A DNA stretch of 64,000 nucleotides, taken from assembly GCF_009755885.1 (NCBI RefSeq), contig NZ_VYIX01000003.1, positions 369,204 through 433,203 on the forward strand. The letters run 5' to 3'. Below are positions 56,665 to 64,000 of this stretch, piece by piece (within the stretch, counting starts at the first letter, position 1; the number at the start of each line of letters is the position of its first letter). Source of the DNA: Brachyspira sp. SAP_772. Lineage in GTDB: Bacteria; Spirochaetota; Brachyspiria; Brachyspirales; Brachyspiraceae. The notes below the pieces were generated by a model, which was not told where the DNA came from, did no database searches, and saw nothing but the letters and a program-made list of their open reading frames with translations. The translations under genes and the position numbers were made by a program.

Positions 56665-58048
56665 TTGGTGTATCCATTATCTCTATTCCCATACTATTAA
56701 GCTCATCTCTTATATCATCTGCTCTTTTATAATTCTTCTCTTTTTTTGCTAAAGTACGTTCTTCTATGAGTTTATTTATTTTCTCTTCATCTTCGCTTTC
56801 TATTTCTTTTTCACCATTCATATTAAAACAGTTTATTATATTATTTACTCTCTCTATAAACTTTATTATAGCGTCTCTTGAACTAATATTAATAGAATCA
56901 AAAGAAATATTTATGCTCTTTATAAAACTAAATAATATTCCCAAAGCCTCAGAAACGTTTAAATCATCATAAATAGATTCAAAGAAGTTTTTATTAGCCT
57001 CTTCAAGTTCCTTCATTACAGCACTGTCATCGGCATCAGTTTTAGTAATATCTTTAAGTCTAAATATAAGGTCATTAACTCTCTCTATTGCACTTTGAGA
57101 TTGATTGATTCCTTCTATAGTAAAGTTTAATTGTTTTCTGTAATGAGAGTTCATAAGCGAATATCTTATAGCCTCTGGAGATAAACCTTTATCAAGCAAA
57201 TCTCTAAGAGTATAGAAATTGCCTTTAGACTTAGACATCTTCTCACCATCAACAATTAAATGCTCACAGTGAAGCCAATAATTAACAAACTTCTCATTAA
57301 AAGCAGCCTCATTTTGTGCTATTTCATTTTCATGATGAGGAAATTTATTATCAACACCACCTGTATGTATATCAAAATGCTTGCCCAAATATTTGCAGCT
57401 CATAGCAGAACATTCTATATGCCAACCGGGTCTGCCCTTTCCAAAAGGTGAATCCCAATAAACATCTCCGTCTTCTTCTGTATATGCTTTCCAAAGTACA
57501 AAGTCGCTTGCATTTTCTTTATCATATTCATCACTTGAAACTCTTCCAGAAGCTCCCTCTTTTAATTCTTGCTTATCAAGGTTAGCTAATTCACCATACT
57601 CTGGAAATGTGCTTATCTTAAAATATATAGAACCATCTGCTTCATAAGTGTGTCCGTTTTTTTCTAAAAGTTGTATTATATCTATCATCTCTTTTATATG
57701 GTCTGTAGCAGAAGGATTTACTGTTGCTGGTTTTATTCTTAAAGTTTTTATATCTTCAAAAAATGCCTCTTTATATTTTTTTGTATATTCATTTAAAGAT
57801 ATTTTATTTTCTTTAGAGTTTCTTATAGTTTTATCATCAACATCTGTTAAGTTCATTACTAATTTTACATTATATCCATAATCTTCTAAAACTCTTCTCA
57901 CCAAATCACTAAATATATAAGCTCTAAAATTACCAATATGTGCATAATTATAAACAGTAGGTCCGCAAGAATACATTCCTACTTCTTTATCATTCATAGG
58001 TTTAAACTCTTCTTTTTGTCTAGTTAATGAATTGTAAAACTTAATCAT
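56639..58048 (-). CDS. cysS: Cysteinyl-tRNA synthetase
   Basis: CysS charges tRNA(Cys). The 469-residue protein has the zinc-binding MYSCGPTVYNYAHIGNFRAY region, which includes the HIGH motif (HIGN), and HIECSAMSCKYLG and GGVDNKFPHHENEIAQNEAA, providing the zinc ligands. EKMSKSKGNF is the KMSKS loop. The C-terminal anticodon part ends normally. Length is standard. It overlaps the YprB-like gene and lies after a family B repeat. Confidence 0.97.
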   Translation of the reverse strand: MIKFYNSLTRQKEEFKPMNDKEVGMYSCGPTVYNYAHIGNFRAYIFSDLVRRVLEDYGYNVKLVMNLTDVDDKTIRNSKENKISLNEYTKKYKEAFFEDIKTLRIKPATVNPSATDHIKEMIDIIQLLEKNGHTYEADGSIYFKISTFPEYGELANLDKQELKEGASGRVSSDEYDKENASDFVLWKAYTEEDGDVYWDSPFGKGRPGWHIECSAMSCKYLGKHFDIHTGGVDNKFPHHENEIAQNEAAFNEKFVNYWLHCEHLIVDGEKMSKSKGNFYTLRDLLDKGLSPEAIRYSLMNSHYRKQLNFTIEGINQSQSAIERVNDLIFRLKDITKTDADDSAVMKELEEANKNFFESIYDDLNVSEALGILFSFIKSINISFDSINISSRDAIIKFIERVNNIINCFNMNGEKEIESEDEEKINKLIEERTLAKKEKNYKRADDIRDELNSMGIEIMDTPNGVKWKRK

Positions 58049-58180
58049 AAAACTATTTCCTTAATAATAACTCTATTCAATAAAAATATTTCTACCATTT
58101 TACTTAAAAGGCTTTATTTGTCAAGGTTTTTAAGGGCTATTTTTGTAAACTTATGTAATTTTAAAAATATTTATAATAAC

Positions 58181-58400
58181 TCACCGCACGATAAACGATA
58201 TTATATATGTTATTTAAATGATATTATTATCAAACATATTAAATAAAATAATTTTACCGTGCGGTTAAACAGTCATCAAATTTAGAAACCGCTTGGGTGG
58301 GGGCAAAAAATAAGAGTAGTGTAGAACAAAAAAGAAAAGTAATGCAAAAATAACAAAGAGTATAAAAAGCCTTTTAGGGCGGGGAGTGAGAATAAAATTT
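58181..58400 (+). repeat. Dispersed repeat family B, copy 2
   Basis: A perfect 8-base inverted repeat (ACCGCACG / CGTGCGGT) encloses about 67 AT bases, followed by CGCTTGGGTGGGGGCAAAAAATA and a TTTAGGGCGGGGAGTG block leading to ATAAAATTT. Block order is the same as in copy 1 after hpt. A minus-strand frame of 82 codons across it is repeat-derived. The rest of the cysS-tRNA gap is AT-rich. Confidence 0.75.
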
Positions 58401-58481
58401 TAAAAATTATAATAAATAGATTTCCTAAAAATTCTAATAAATTGCAAATCTTTTTATAACAAAAAAATATTGTTTTTACTC

Positions 58482-58510
58482 TTGACTTTTTTAATATACT
58501 ACTATAAAAT
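58482..58510 (+). promoter_or_regulatory. tRNA gene promoter
   Basis: TTGACT is spaced by 17 bases from TAAAAT; the likely start of transcription is about 20-25 bases upstream of the mature tRNA 5-prime end. Confidence 0.6.
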
Positions 58511-58539
58511 AGAATAATCAAAACAAACAAAAATAATAG

Positions 58540-58613
58540 GGGCCAGTAGCTCAGTCGGTTAGAGCAGATGACTCATAATCATCGGGTCCGGGGTTCAAGT
58601 CCCTGCTGGCCCA
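58540..58613 (+). tRNA. tRNA with CAU anticodon (elongator Met, or Ile after lysidine modification)
   Basis: The cloverleaf folds fully: acceptor stem GGGCCAG with CTGGCCC, D stem GCTC/GAGC, anticodon stem GATGA/TCATC around CTCATAA, a GGGTC variable loop, and T stem CGGGG/CCCTG with loop TTCAAGT. The discriminator is A and CCA is not encoded. The paired first position and the lack of three G-C pairs in the anticodon stem exclude initiator tRNA. Elongator tRNA-Met and tRNA-Ile2 share the same CAU anticodon before modification; the variable loop slightly favours Met. Confidence 0.93.
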
Positions 58614-58649
58614 CTTATTTCCCCTTAAAATCTTATTCAATCTATAATC

Positions 58650-59864
58650 TTACATGCTAGCAAAGAAAAATGGTAAAATAAAACATATAATCATAAACCA
58701 TACTAAATAAACATAAATAAATATCATATGCTTAGTATTGTCTATACATATATCCTTCATTACAATGCACTCTTCAAATGATCTATTAAATGTCTTTACA
58801 ACGTTAATTGCAATATAAACAAGATGTGCTAAAAATAATATACAATTTACTAAAAGTATAAGCTTACTCATAGAAAAACCATAATTTATAATTCTATACA
58901 AAATACTGCTAAATATAATCAAATCTAATAATGCTATAGCAATTATAGCCAAACAATATATTATCTTTGTTAATATAGTAGCTTTTTTATCTAACCTTGT
59001 AAACAAAAGATTTATAATCATGAGAGAAAGCATTATATTATAAGTAATAAAACTAGTAGTATTTGCATAAGGTCTAAACTCTGCAGATAATAATAAAATA
59101 AAAAGTATAAATATAATTATCAAGCTAAATATCATAATCATTCTTGATAAATATATTGATATAATAGACTTAGTTTTTTTATATAAGAAATAAGATATAA
59201 ATAAAGCCAAACTATACAAAAATATTATTAAAGAAATAGCAACTTTTGCAAATATAAATCCAGCCTCATCATAAGAATAAAGCAATGAAACTAAAGATGC
59301 TCCAACTATAAAAATTAAAAAATATGCTATTGAAATTAAAACACCGCTTGCAGTATTAATAATAAAAAGCCAAGAGAGAGTCTCTCCAACCATAGTAAAA
59401 AACTCAGAAATATTTTCTGTGTCTTTTAAATTAAAATTAATATAAGAAATCATCATTATAATAAAAAATATAAAAGGAATGAACACTAAATTATTTATAA
59501 TTACATAAAAATCTTCAGAATCATACGGAGGCATTGTAACATAATTAAATATAAAATGAAAAGATAATAAAAGCAGACTTATAAGCAAAAAAGATAAAAA
59601 AGTCATCACTATTATTTTAATCTTTAATACATCAGTATGAAACAATATAGTAAAACAAAATAAATAAAAAAATGAAAACGGATAACTTTTTACAATAAAT
59701 AAAAGTAAGGTTTCTGATTCTATTATATCAATACTAAAAAAATATATGTATAACGGCACATTTGAAAATAGTATTGCAAATATGCTAAGTAATATTTTTA
59801 AGTTTTTATTTAGGGTGATATCAGTATTTATTATATTTAAAAATTTGTTATACATTGTTTCCAT
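58650..59864 (-). CDS. Polytopic membrane protein of unknown function
   Basis: The 404-residue protein has about ten to eleven membrane helices with short loops and an almost wholly hydrophobic composition (LLLFIVKSYPFSFFYLFCF and so on). No transporter signature, catalytic motif or signal peptide was recognised. It resembles large uncharacterised bacterial membrane families in size and layout only. It is read toward the tRNA gene and has a divergent, repeat-containing gap upstream. Confidence 0.7.
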   Translation of the reverse strand: METMYNKFLNIINTDITLNKNLKILLSIFAILFSNVPLYIYFFSIDIIESETLLLFIVKSYPFSFFYLFCFTILFHTDVLKIKIIVMTFLSFLLISLLLLSFHFIFNYVTMPPYDSEDFYVIINNLVFIPFIFFIIMMISYINFNLKDTENISEFFTMVGETLSWLFIINTASGVLISIAYFLIFIVGASLVSLLYSYDEAGFIFAKVAISLIIFLYSLALFISYFLYKKTKSIISIYLSRMIMIFSLIIIFILFILLLSAEFRPYANTTSFITYNIMLSLMIINLLFTRLDKKATILTKIIYCLAIIAIALLDLIIFSSILYRIINYGFSMSKLILLVNCILFLAHLVYIAINVVKTFNRSFEECIVMKDICIDNTKHMIFIYVYLVWFMIICFILPFFFASM

Positions 59865-59946
59865 AGAGAACTATATTATATTATAAACAAAAAAATTCAA
59901 TTGATAATAGTATATAGATAAAATTTTGTTATATAAGTTTTTTATT

Positions 59947-60002
59947 CAACTTTTTCCCGCCGCAAAGTTTTTACCCTTCGGGTACGCTTCGCGAAAAGTG
60001 CA
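59947..60002 (+). repeat. Dispersed repeat family A, partial copy 10
   Basis: This is a minimal copy: CAACTTTTTCCCGCCGC, a damaged return arm (AAAGTTT), and the TACCCTTCGGGTACGCTTCGCG block. It has the same internal junction as the partial copy at 37.6 kb. The rest of this 350-base divergent gap is AT-rich with no gene. Confidence 0.65.
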
Positions 60003-60215
60003 TATATTTCAGCACTTTCTACAATCATAAATATATCTAAAAAACATATTTAAGTCTTTTCTTTTATTTCATTTTTTATATTCAAAAACTTAATAGTATC
60101 TATAATAAAGCACATAACCTAAAAAAATTCAATCTTTTCTCTATATTTAAAAAAACTCTATATTATGATATATTATTTATAACTTAAAACAAAAAATAAC
60201 CTAAGGAATAATGCT

Positions 60216-60719
60216 ATGATTAGTAGTTTGTCTATAAAAAAAATAAAATCAGAAAGTTTAATTCTTATATCTTTAATAGCAGTAAGTATATTATCTCCCA
60301 TTGCTGTACACTTTGTAGGACTTAAAGGCACAGAGTTTCTTCCTATATTTTTTGCTTTGTCTATAGGAACTTTTATTTTAAACCCAATTTATTTAATAGC
60401 CCTTTCAATATTATCACCTCTTCTAAACTATTTAATATTTCAAATGCCAAATACTCCTGTTTTATATTTTTTAATGTTTGAAGGAATAGTTTATTCTTTG
60501 TTAATATCAGCTATTAAGCATTTTTTAAAAAACACTAATTATATTATTGTTTTATCTATTCTCTCTTTTGTGGCTGCAAGATTTTCATCTATTTTGCTGT
60601 TAAATATTTTTAATTATGATATGTGGTTTAATTCTTTAATAACAAGCTATAAAGGAATAATTTTAAACTCTATCTATATAGCTATAACATACATCATAAT
60701 AAACAAAAAAAGGCAATAA
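60216..60719 (+). CDS. Small membrane protein, ECF S-component-like
   Basis: The 167-residue protein has five or six membrane helices. The sequence pattern (LPIFFALSIGTFILNPIYLI, then LYFLMFEGIVYSLLISAI) resembles substrate-binding S components of ECF vitamin transporters and related Gx-type membrane proteins. No ECF ATPase or T component lies next to it, and the ligand cannot be inferred. Its stop codon follows a run of seven A's, and the next gene is read in the -1 frame. Confidence 0.55.
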   Translation: MISSLSIKKIKSESLILISLIAVSILSPIAVHFVGLKGTEFLPIFFALSIGTFILNPIYLIALSILSPLLNYLIFQMPNTPVLYFLMFEGIVYSLLISAIKHFLKNTNYIIVLSILSFVAARFSSILLLNIFNYDMWFNSLITSYKGIILNSIYIAITYIIINKKRQ

Positions 60720-60721
60720 AC

Positions 60722-61240
60722 ATTTTTAAACCATACAAAACTTTTTATTTATATAACAATATAAGAGTATCTGCTATTGGCGATTTAGATTTTGAGCTTG
60801 GAGATGAACTTAGAGCTTTTAAAAAAGGAAATATAAATAATACCCCTCTAATATTTGAAAGTTTTTTTAATTGTTATAAATATTTAAATATAAATTGTGA
60901 TTTGCTTTTATATGTGCCATCAAATAAAAATAATAATGTTATGAGTTTTTTTGCTAATACAATATCAAAAACATTAAGCATAAAAAAATCTGATAATATT
61001 ATATTAAATAAAAATATAAAAGAGCAAAAAGTTTTAGAAACATTAAAAGAAAGAGAAGACAACATAAAAAATGCATTCACTATCAAAAATATAGAAAATC
61101 TTAAAAATAAAAAACTTCTTATTATAGATGATGTTTATGCATCAGGTGCCACATTAAAAGAGCTTATAAAATTATTAAAAGAAAATAATATTACAGATAT
61201 AGAAGTAATAGTATTTTGCTATAGAAACTATAATTTTTAA
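60722..61240 (+). CDS. ComF-like phosphoribosyltransferase domain protein, start uncertain
   Basis: The frame encodes a ComF-type protein: FYLYNNIRVSAIGDLDFELG and DELRAFKKGN at the N-terminus, LLLYVPSNK, and the PRPP motif LLIIDDVYASGATLKEL near residue 135. The coding pattern reaches back to the previous stop, but no ATG, GTG or TTG occurs before a TTG at 60902, which would cut off 60 residues of domain. I place the start at an ATT with AAGG eight bases upstream. Alternatives are translation coupled by frameshifting at the A-run, an ATA start, or a damaged gene. ComF proteins take part in natural transformation in some species. The upstream membrane gene ends two bases earlier. Confidence 0.6.
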   Translation: MFKPYKTFYLYNNIRVSAIGDLDFELGDELRAFKKGNINNTPLIFESFFNCYKYLNINCDLLLYVPSNKNNNVMSFFANTISKTLSIKKSDNIILNKNIKEQKVLETLKEREDNIKNAFTIKNIENLKNKKLLIIDDVYASGATLKELIKLLKENNITDIEVIVFCYRNYNF

Positions 61241-61306
61241 TAAACGCATATTTTTAATACCAAAAACACTATAATGTTATTAAACAACAGTATTATATGT
61301 ATAATA

Positions 61307-61335
61307 TTGACAATAATATTAATATATGGTATAGT
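61307..61335 (+). promoter_or_regulatory. Strong promoter upstream of the outer-membrane protein gene
   Basis: A perfect TTGACA is separated by 17 bases from TATAGT, about 60 bases before the start codon. This is the closest match to the sigma-70 consensus noted in the window. Confidence 0.7.
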
Positions 61336-61393
61336 CTTTTCGACTTAAATTATTAACTTTTTTATTTGACTCAAATTCAGCTTAAGGCTCAAT

Positions 61394-62416
61394 ATGAAAA
61401 CTTTTAAATTATTCCTAATAATTTTCTGTTTATTTATATCTATTAGTTCTTTAAATTTAAAAGCACAAGACACATTCAAAAGATCAAGTTTTTATATGAC
61501 CTACCATGTTACAGGTTTTCCGTTCTTTATTGATATTGGATATCTATATAGAAAAAATGCTTCATATCTCTATATTCCTCGTATAGGTGTAAGTTATGAA
61601 TATGGTTCATACTCTTTTGGACTTTTTGCTTATGCTGGTATGGAATATAGATACGATAGGTTCTTTATAAACCTAAAATATAAACAAGGATTAATTCCAT
61701 ACACTGATAAATATACTTTTGACTCTTTAGAATCTTATGGTAATTTTTCAACAGGATACATGTTTGAAAATGTTTCCCTCACATATAATCTTAATGTTGG
61801 TAAAATACTTGATTTAAATAGTACCACTAAAGAAGTAAATAATATTTTTAAGATTCAGCAAGGTATAGATATATCTGCTTTAATTTATGACAATTCTATC
61901 AATAAATTGAAATTAAATACAGGAATAGATTTTAATATTATACCAAATGGAAGAGAATATTCTTATGGAGTATATGCATCTATGCCTTATTCATTTTTCC
62001 ATTATTGGGGAGAATTGGGCATTATGCCGTATATTAGTTATAGTGCCTATTTTAATGACTCTAAAAAGAATTATTCTATTGGAGAGAAATATTTATGCAT
62101 ATTACAAATGCTTCCATTAAACAATGCTGAAAAATATGTAGAGCCTTATAGCTTTTTAACATTTGTACATTTGGAATATAAATTATATATGAGATTTTTA
62201 CCATCTGGCTGGAATGATTTATATTTAGTAGGTTTTGGAAATGTTGGATATGGAAAATATGAATATCAAAGTATTAATGATGGTGAGATGTTATATATGG
62301 TAGGTGGCGGTATAGGATTTAACTTGTTCTCTACTGCACCATTACAAGTAACTTTAGCTACTGATAATAATAAAAGCTTGATGATAAATGTAGTAATTAG
62401 TGCTATTGGCTTTTAA
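61394..62416 (+). CDS. Exported protein, probable outer-membrane beta-barrel
   Basis: The 340-residue protein has a clear signal peptide (residues 1-24, cleavage probably after LNLKA). The rest is made of short alternating strands rich in Tyr, Phe and Gly (SVSYEYGSYSFGLFAYAG-like, with VSYEYGSYSFGLFAYAGMEY and ISYSAYFNDSKKNYSIGEKY) and ends with a hydrophobic strand finishing in Phe (VVISAIGF), the usual beta-barrel end signal. I do not recognise the family. It has AAGG upstream and a strong promoter, and is followed by two more exported proteins. Confidence 0.75.
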   Translation: MKTFKLFLIIFCLFISISSLNLKAQDTFKRSSFYMTYHVTGFPFFIDIGYLYRKNASYLYIPRIGVSYEYGSYSFGLFAYAGMEYRYDRFFINLKYKQGLIPYTDKYTFDSLESYGNFSTGYMFENVSLTYNLNVGKILDLNSTTKEVNNIFKIQQGIDISALIYDNSINKLKLNTGIDFNIIPNGREYSYGVYASMPYSFFHYWGELGIMPYISYSAYFNDSKKNYSIGEKYLCILQMLPLNNAEKYVEPYSFLTFVHLEYKLYMRFLPSGWNDLYLVGFGNVGYGKYEYQSINDGEMLYMVGGGIGFNLFSTAPLQVTLATDNNKSLMINVVISAIGF

Positions 62417-62437
62417 TTATAAACAAAGGATTATATT

Positions 62438-63154
62438 ATGAAAAAAAACTTAATTTTATTATTTTTGTTAATATGCAGTGTAAAATCATTTGCATACATT
62501 AAAGAAATAGATGAGCTATATAATTCATTTTATATGAACAGTGGAAATGAATCTGTAGAAGCACAAGTTCAAGGATTAAGAGATAAGCAATTAGACAAAC
62601 TTCAAAAACAAATCATAACCAATGTAACAGTTGTAATGGAAGTACGTGCTAGTACAGAATCTAAAAGAAAAATATATAAATATTTAAAAGACAATGTTGC
62701 AAACAACGACCCGCTACTTTCAGAAAAAGACCCTGATTATTTAGCATCATTAGCAGATTTAATGACAGCATTTGTAAACTATGCTACATTAAATGAGCTT
62801 ATGGAGTATTCAAATAAAATTATTGATTTATACGACAAGGCTTTAGCAATAAATCCAAATCATTTCCCTTCATTATTAGGCAAGGCTATATATGTATCAT
62901 TTATGCCGAAATTCTACGGAGGCGGATATGATAAATCAATGCCTATATTCAAAAAAGCAGAAGCAAATGCAAAAGAAAATTGGGAAAAGCATACTACTTA
63001 TTTATGGATGTCTCAAATATATTTTGTAGAAAAAGATGAAGCTAATTACAAAAAATATTTTGATATGGCTTATAATATATTTCCTGATGCTGCTTTCGTT
63101 AATTTTGTAAAAGAAGAAAATGCAAAAGGTGTTAGTTTATTTGAACATTATTAA
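62438..63154 (+). CDS. Exported TPR-like protein, paralogue 1
   Basis: The 238-residue protein has a signal peptide (MKKNLILLFLLICSVKSFA). It continues as a helical protein with TPR-like pieces (IDLYDKALAINPNHFPSLLG, KAIYVSFMPKFYGGGYDKSM, and a C-terminal MAYNIFPDAAFVNFVKEENA). It resembles the next gene in layout, including the final helix pair with PD and the FxxxENxxG pattern. Function unknown; probably periplasmic. It starts 21 bases after the barrel protein gene, with AAAGGA upstream. Confidence 0.75.
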   Translation: MKKNLILLFLLICSVKSFAYIKEIDELYNSFYMNSGNESVEAQVQGLRDKQLDKLQKQIITNVTVVMEVRASTESKRKIYKYLKDNVANNDPLLSEKDPDYLASLADLMTAFVNYATLNELMEYSNKIIDLYDKALAINPNHFPSLLGKAIYVSFMPKFYGGGYDKSMPIFKKAEANAKENWEKHTTYLWMSQIYFVEKDEANYKKYFDMAYNIFPDAAFVNFVKEENAKGVSLFEHY

Positions 63155-63187
63155 AATTAATTAAATTATTTAATTTAAGGAAAATAA

Positions 63188-63967
63188 ATGTTTAATTGTA
63201 TAAATAAAATTTTTATTATAATATTACTTTCATTTAGTTTGTTGGAAGCAAAAATAACTCTATCTCCTCAAGCAGAATCTATATTAAATAATATAAACAA
63301 TAAAAACAGTGAATTTTATTCTGCTGCAAGAATTTTAAAAGATCCTGAAATTGAAGCATTAGTTAATGAAATAAAAAATAGTAATTTAACAACAGAAGAA
63401 AAATTATATTTATCTATAGAAGCCTATTCACTTTGGGCTAGTATTTCTGTTTTATCTGGAAATGCAAGAGAAAGTTATAAAATGCTTTTAGATGTTCATA
63501 ATAACACAAAAAAAGATAAATTATTTAAAAATGCTGATTCTGATATTTATTCTGCTTTTTCAGATTTTTCTGCCTCATTAATTAATTTAGCTTCAGTAAA
63601 CGATCAACTTCCCTACACTATAGTAATAGATATGAATAATTATGCCCGCCTTGCCCTGCTTAAAAATCCAAATGATGCTAGAGCAAAACAGTTAATAGCT
63701 ATATGGCAAATATACACAATGGGTTATTATAATAATTATAATTTTTCTGCTGTAATTGATTTTTTTGAAGATTATGATTCACTTCCTGAATATATGGTAT
63801 ATAGAATGCATATTTATAAATCAGTGGCATATATCAAATCAAACAAAGTAAAAGATGCATTTGCAGAACTTGAACTTGCTAAGCAAATTTATCCGGACGG
63901 TTTATATACATTCTTGCTTGAAAACGGTTATAGAAATGGCAGAGAATTCTTTTATTATACTAAATAA
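63188..63967 (+). CDS. Exported TPR-like protein, paralogue 2
   Basis: The 259-residue protein has a signal peptide (MFNCINKIFIIILLSFSLLEA) and a helical body, with ARLALLKNPNDARAKQLIAI and AFAELELAKQIYPDGLYTFLL aligning with the C-terminal half of the preceding protein. The two are diverged tandem paralogues. It has AAGGA upstream. The pair and the barrel protein read as one operon. Confidence 0.75.
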   Translation: MFNCINKIFIIILLSFSLLEAKITLSPQAESILNNINNKNSEFYSAARILKDPEIEALVNEIKNSNLTTEEKLYLSIEAYSLWASISVLSGNARESYKMLLDVHNNTKKDKLFKNADSDIYSAFSDFSASLINLASVNDQLPYTIVIDMNNYARLALLKNPNDARAKQLIAIWQIYTMGYYNNYNFSAVIDFFEDYDSLPEYMVYRMHIYKSVAYIKSNKVKDAFAELELAKQIYPDGLYTFLLENGYRNGREFFYYTK

Positions 63968-63987
63968 TAATAGATATAAAAATATAT

Positions 63988-63993
63988 AAGGAG
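63988..63993 (+). promoter_or_regulatory. Ribosome-binding site of the next gene beyond the window
   Basis: A perfect AAGGAG lies seven bases from the window end, 20 bases after the previous stop, so a further gene of the same operon should start just outside. Confidence 0.7.
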
Positions 63994-64000
63994 CAAAAAA

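Noticed and set aside
58282-58530. Minus-strand 82-codon hydrophobic frame before the tRNA gene
   Set aside because: It overlaps family B copy 2 and the tRNA promoter; composition reflects A/T runs and there is no ribosome-binding site.

Overview
The window is about 64 kb of very AT-rich bacterial DNA. It looks like chromosome from a spirochaete, most likely Brachyspira. Reasons: a V-type ATPase operon with a DUF2764-type subunit in place of subunit C, zinc-ribbon S14, bactofilin/MreBCD and CarD genes, many proteins rich in Lys, Ile and Asn, and GC-rich dispersed hairpin repeats in an otherwise A+T background. The genus is my inference from recognising the protein style; no search was run.

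Layout. (1) 1-12.2 kb, minus strand: one continuous str-S10-spc cluster, rpsL-rpsG-fusA-tuf-rpsJ-rplC-rplD-rplW-rplB-rpsS-rplV-rpsC-rplP-rpmC-rpsQ-rplN-rplX-rplE-rpsZ-rpsH-rplF-(rplR cut by the window edge), with a good promoter upstream of rpsL. (2) 12.9-20.9 kb: a YgjP-type metallopeptidase (+), then a minus-strand oligopeptide transporter operon oppA-B-C-D-F with a YbaK/PrdX-type deacylase at its end. The binding protein OppA appears circularly permuted, and OppB and OppC carry long extra N-terminal regions. (3) 21.2-28.1 kb, minus: a compact four-gene module, dynamin-like GTPase, HerA/FtsK-type ATPase, LHH-type nuclease toxin, SUKH-type immunity protein. It lies between two terminators that share 22 identical bases. 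This is the best candidate here for an undescribed system. (4) 28.2-35.9 kb, minus: V-type ATPase operon E-(DUF2764)-A-B-D-I-K, whose K subunit keeps the full Na+ ligand set. (5) 36.1-42.1 kb: hpt, a TonB/TolA-like protein, ApbE and IspG, separated by long spacers filled with structured repeats. (6) 42.2-50.9 kb: carD and a PIN-TRAM gene (+), an AAA ATPase plus PD-(D/E)XK-like pair (-), and a minus operon cheY-cheR-bactofilin-TPR-mreB-mreC-mreD. (7) 51.4-64 kb: efp, an EcfT-like fragment, a YehL-type MoxR ATPase, a metal-site-less iron-alcohol-dehydrogenase homologue, a YprB-like exonuclease, cysS, a CAU tRNA, membrane proteins, a ComF-like gene without a normal start codon, and a run of exported proteins.

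The first, fourth and sixth regions are core growth functions (translation, ion-motive force, cell shape). The third region and the pair at 44-45.7 kb look like conflict (toxin or defence) cargo placed at operon ends. The repeats are confined to the right half (36.7-60 kb). Family A has three stem-loops whose arms change in compensating fashion between copies; all copies point the same way. No rRNA, CRISPR array, complete insertion sequence or replication origin was seen.
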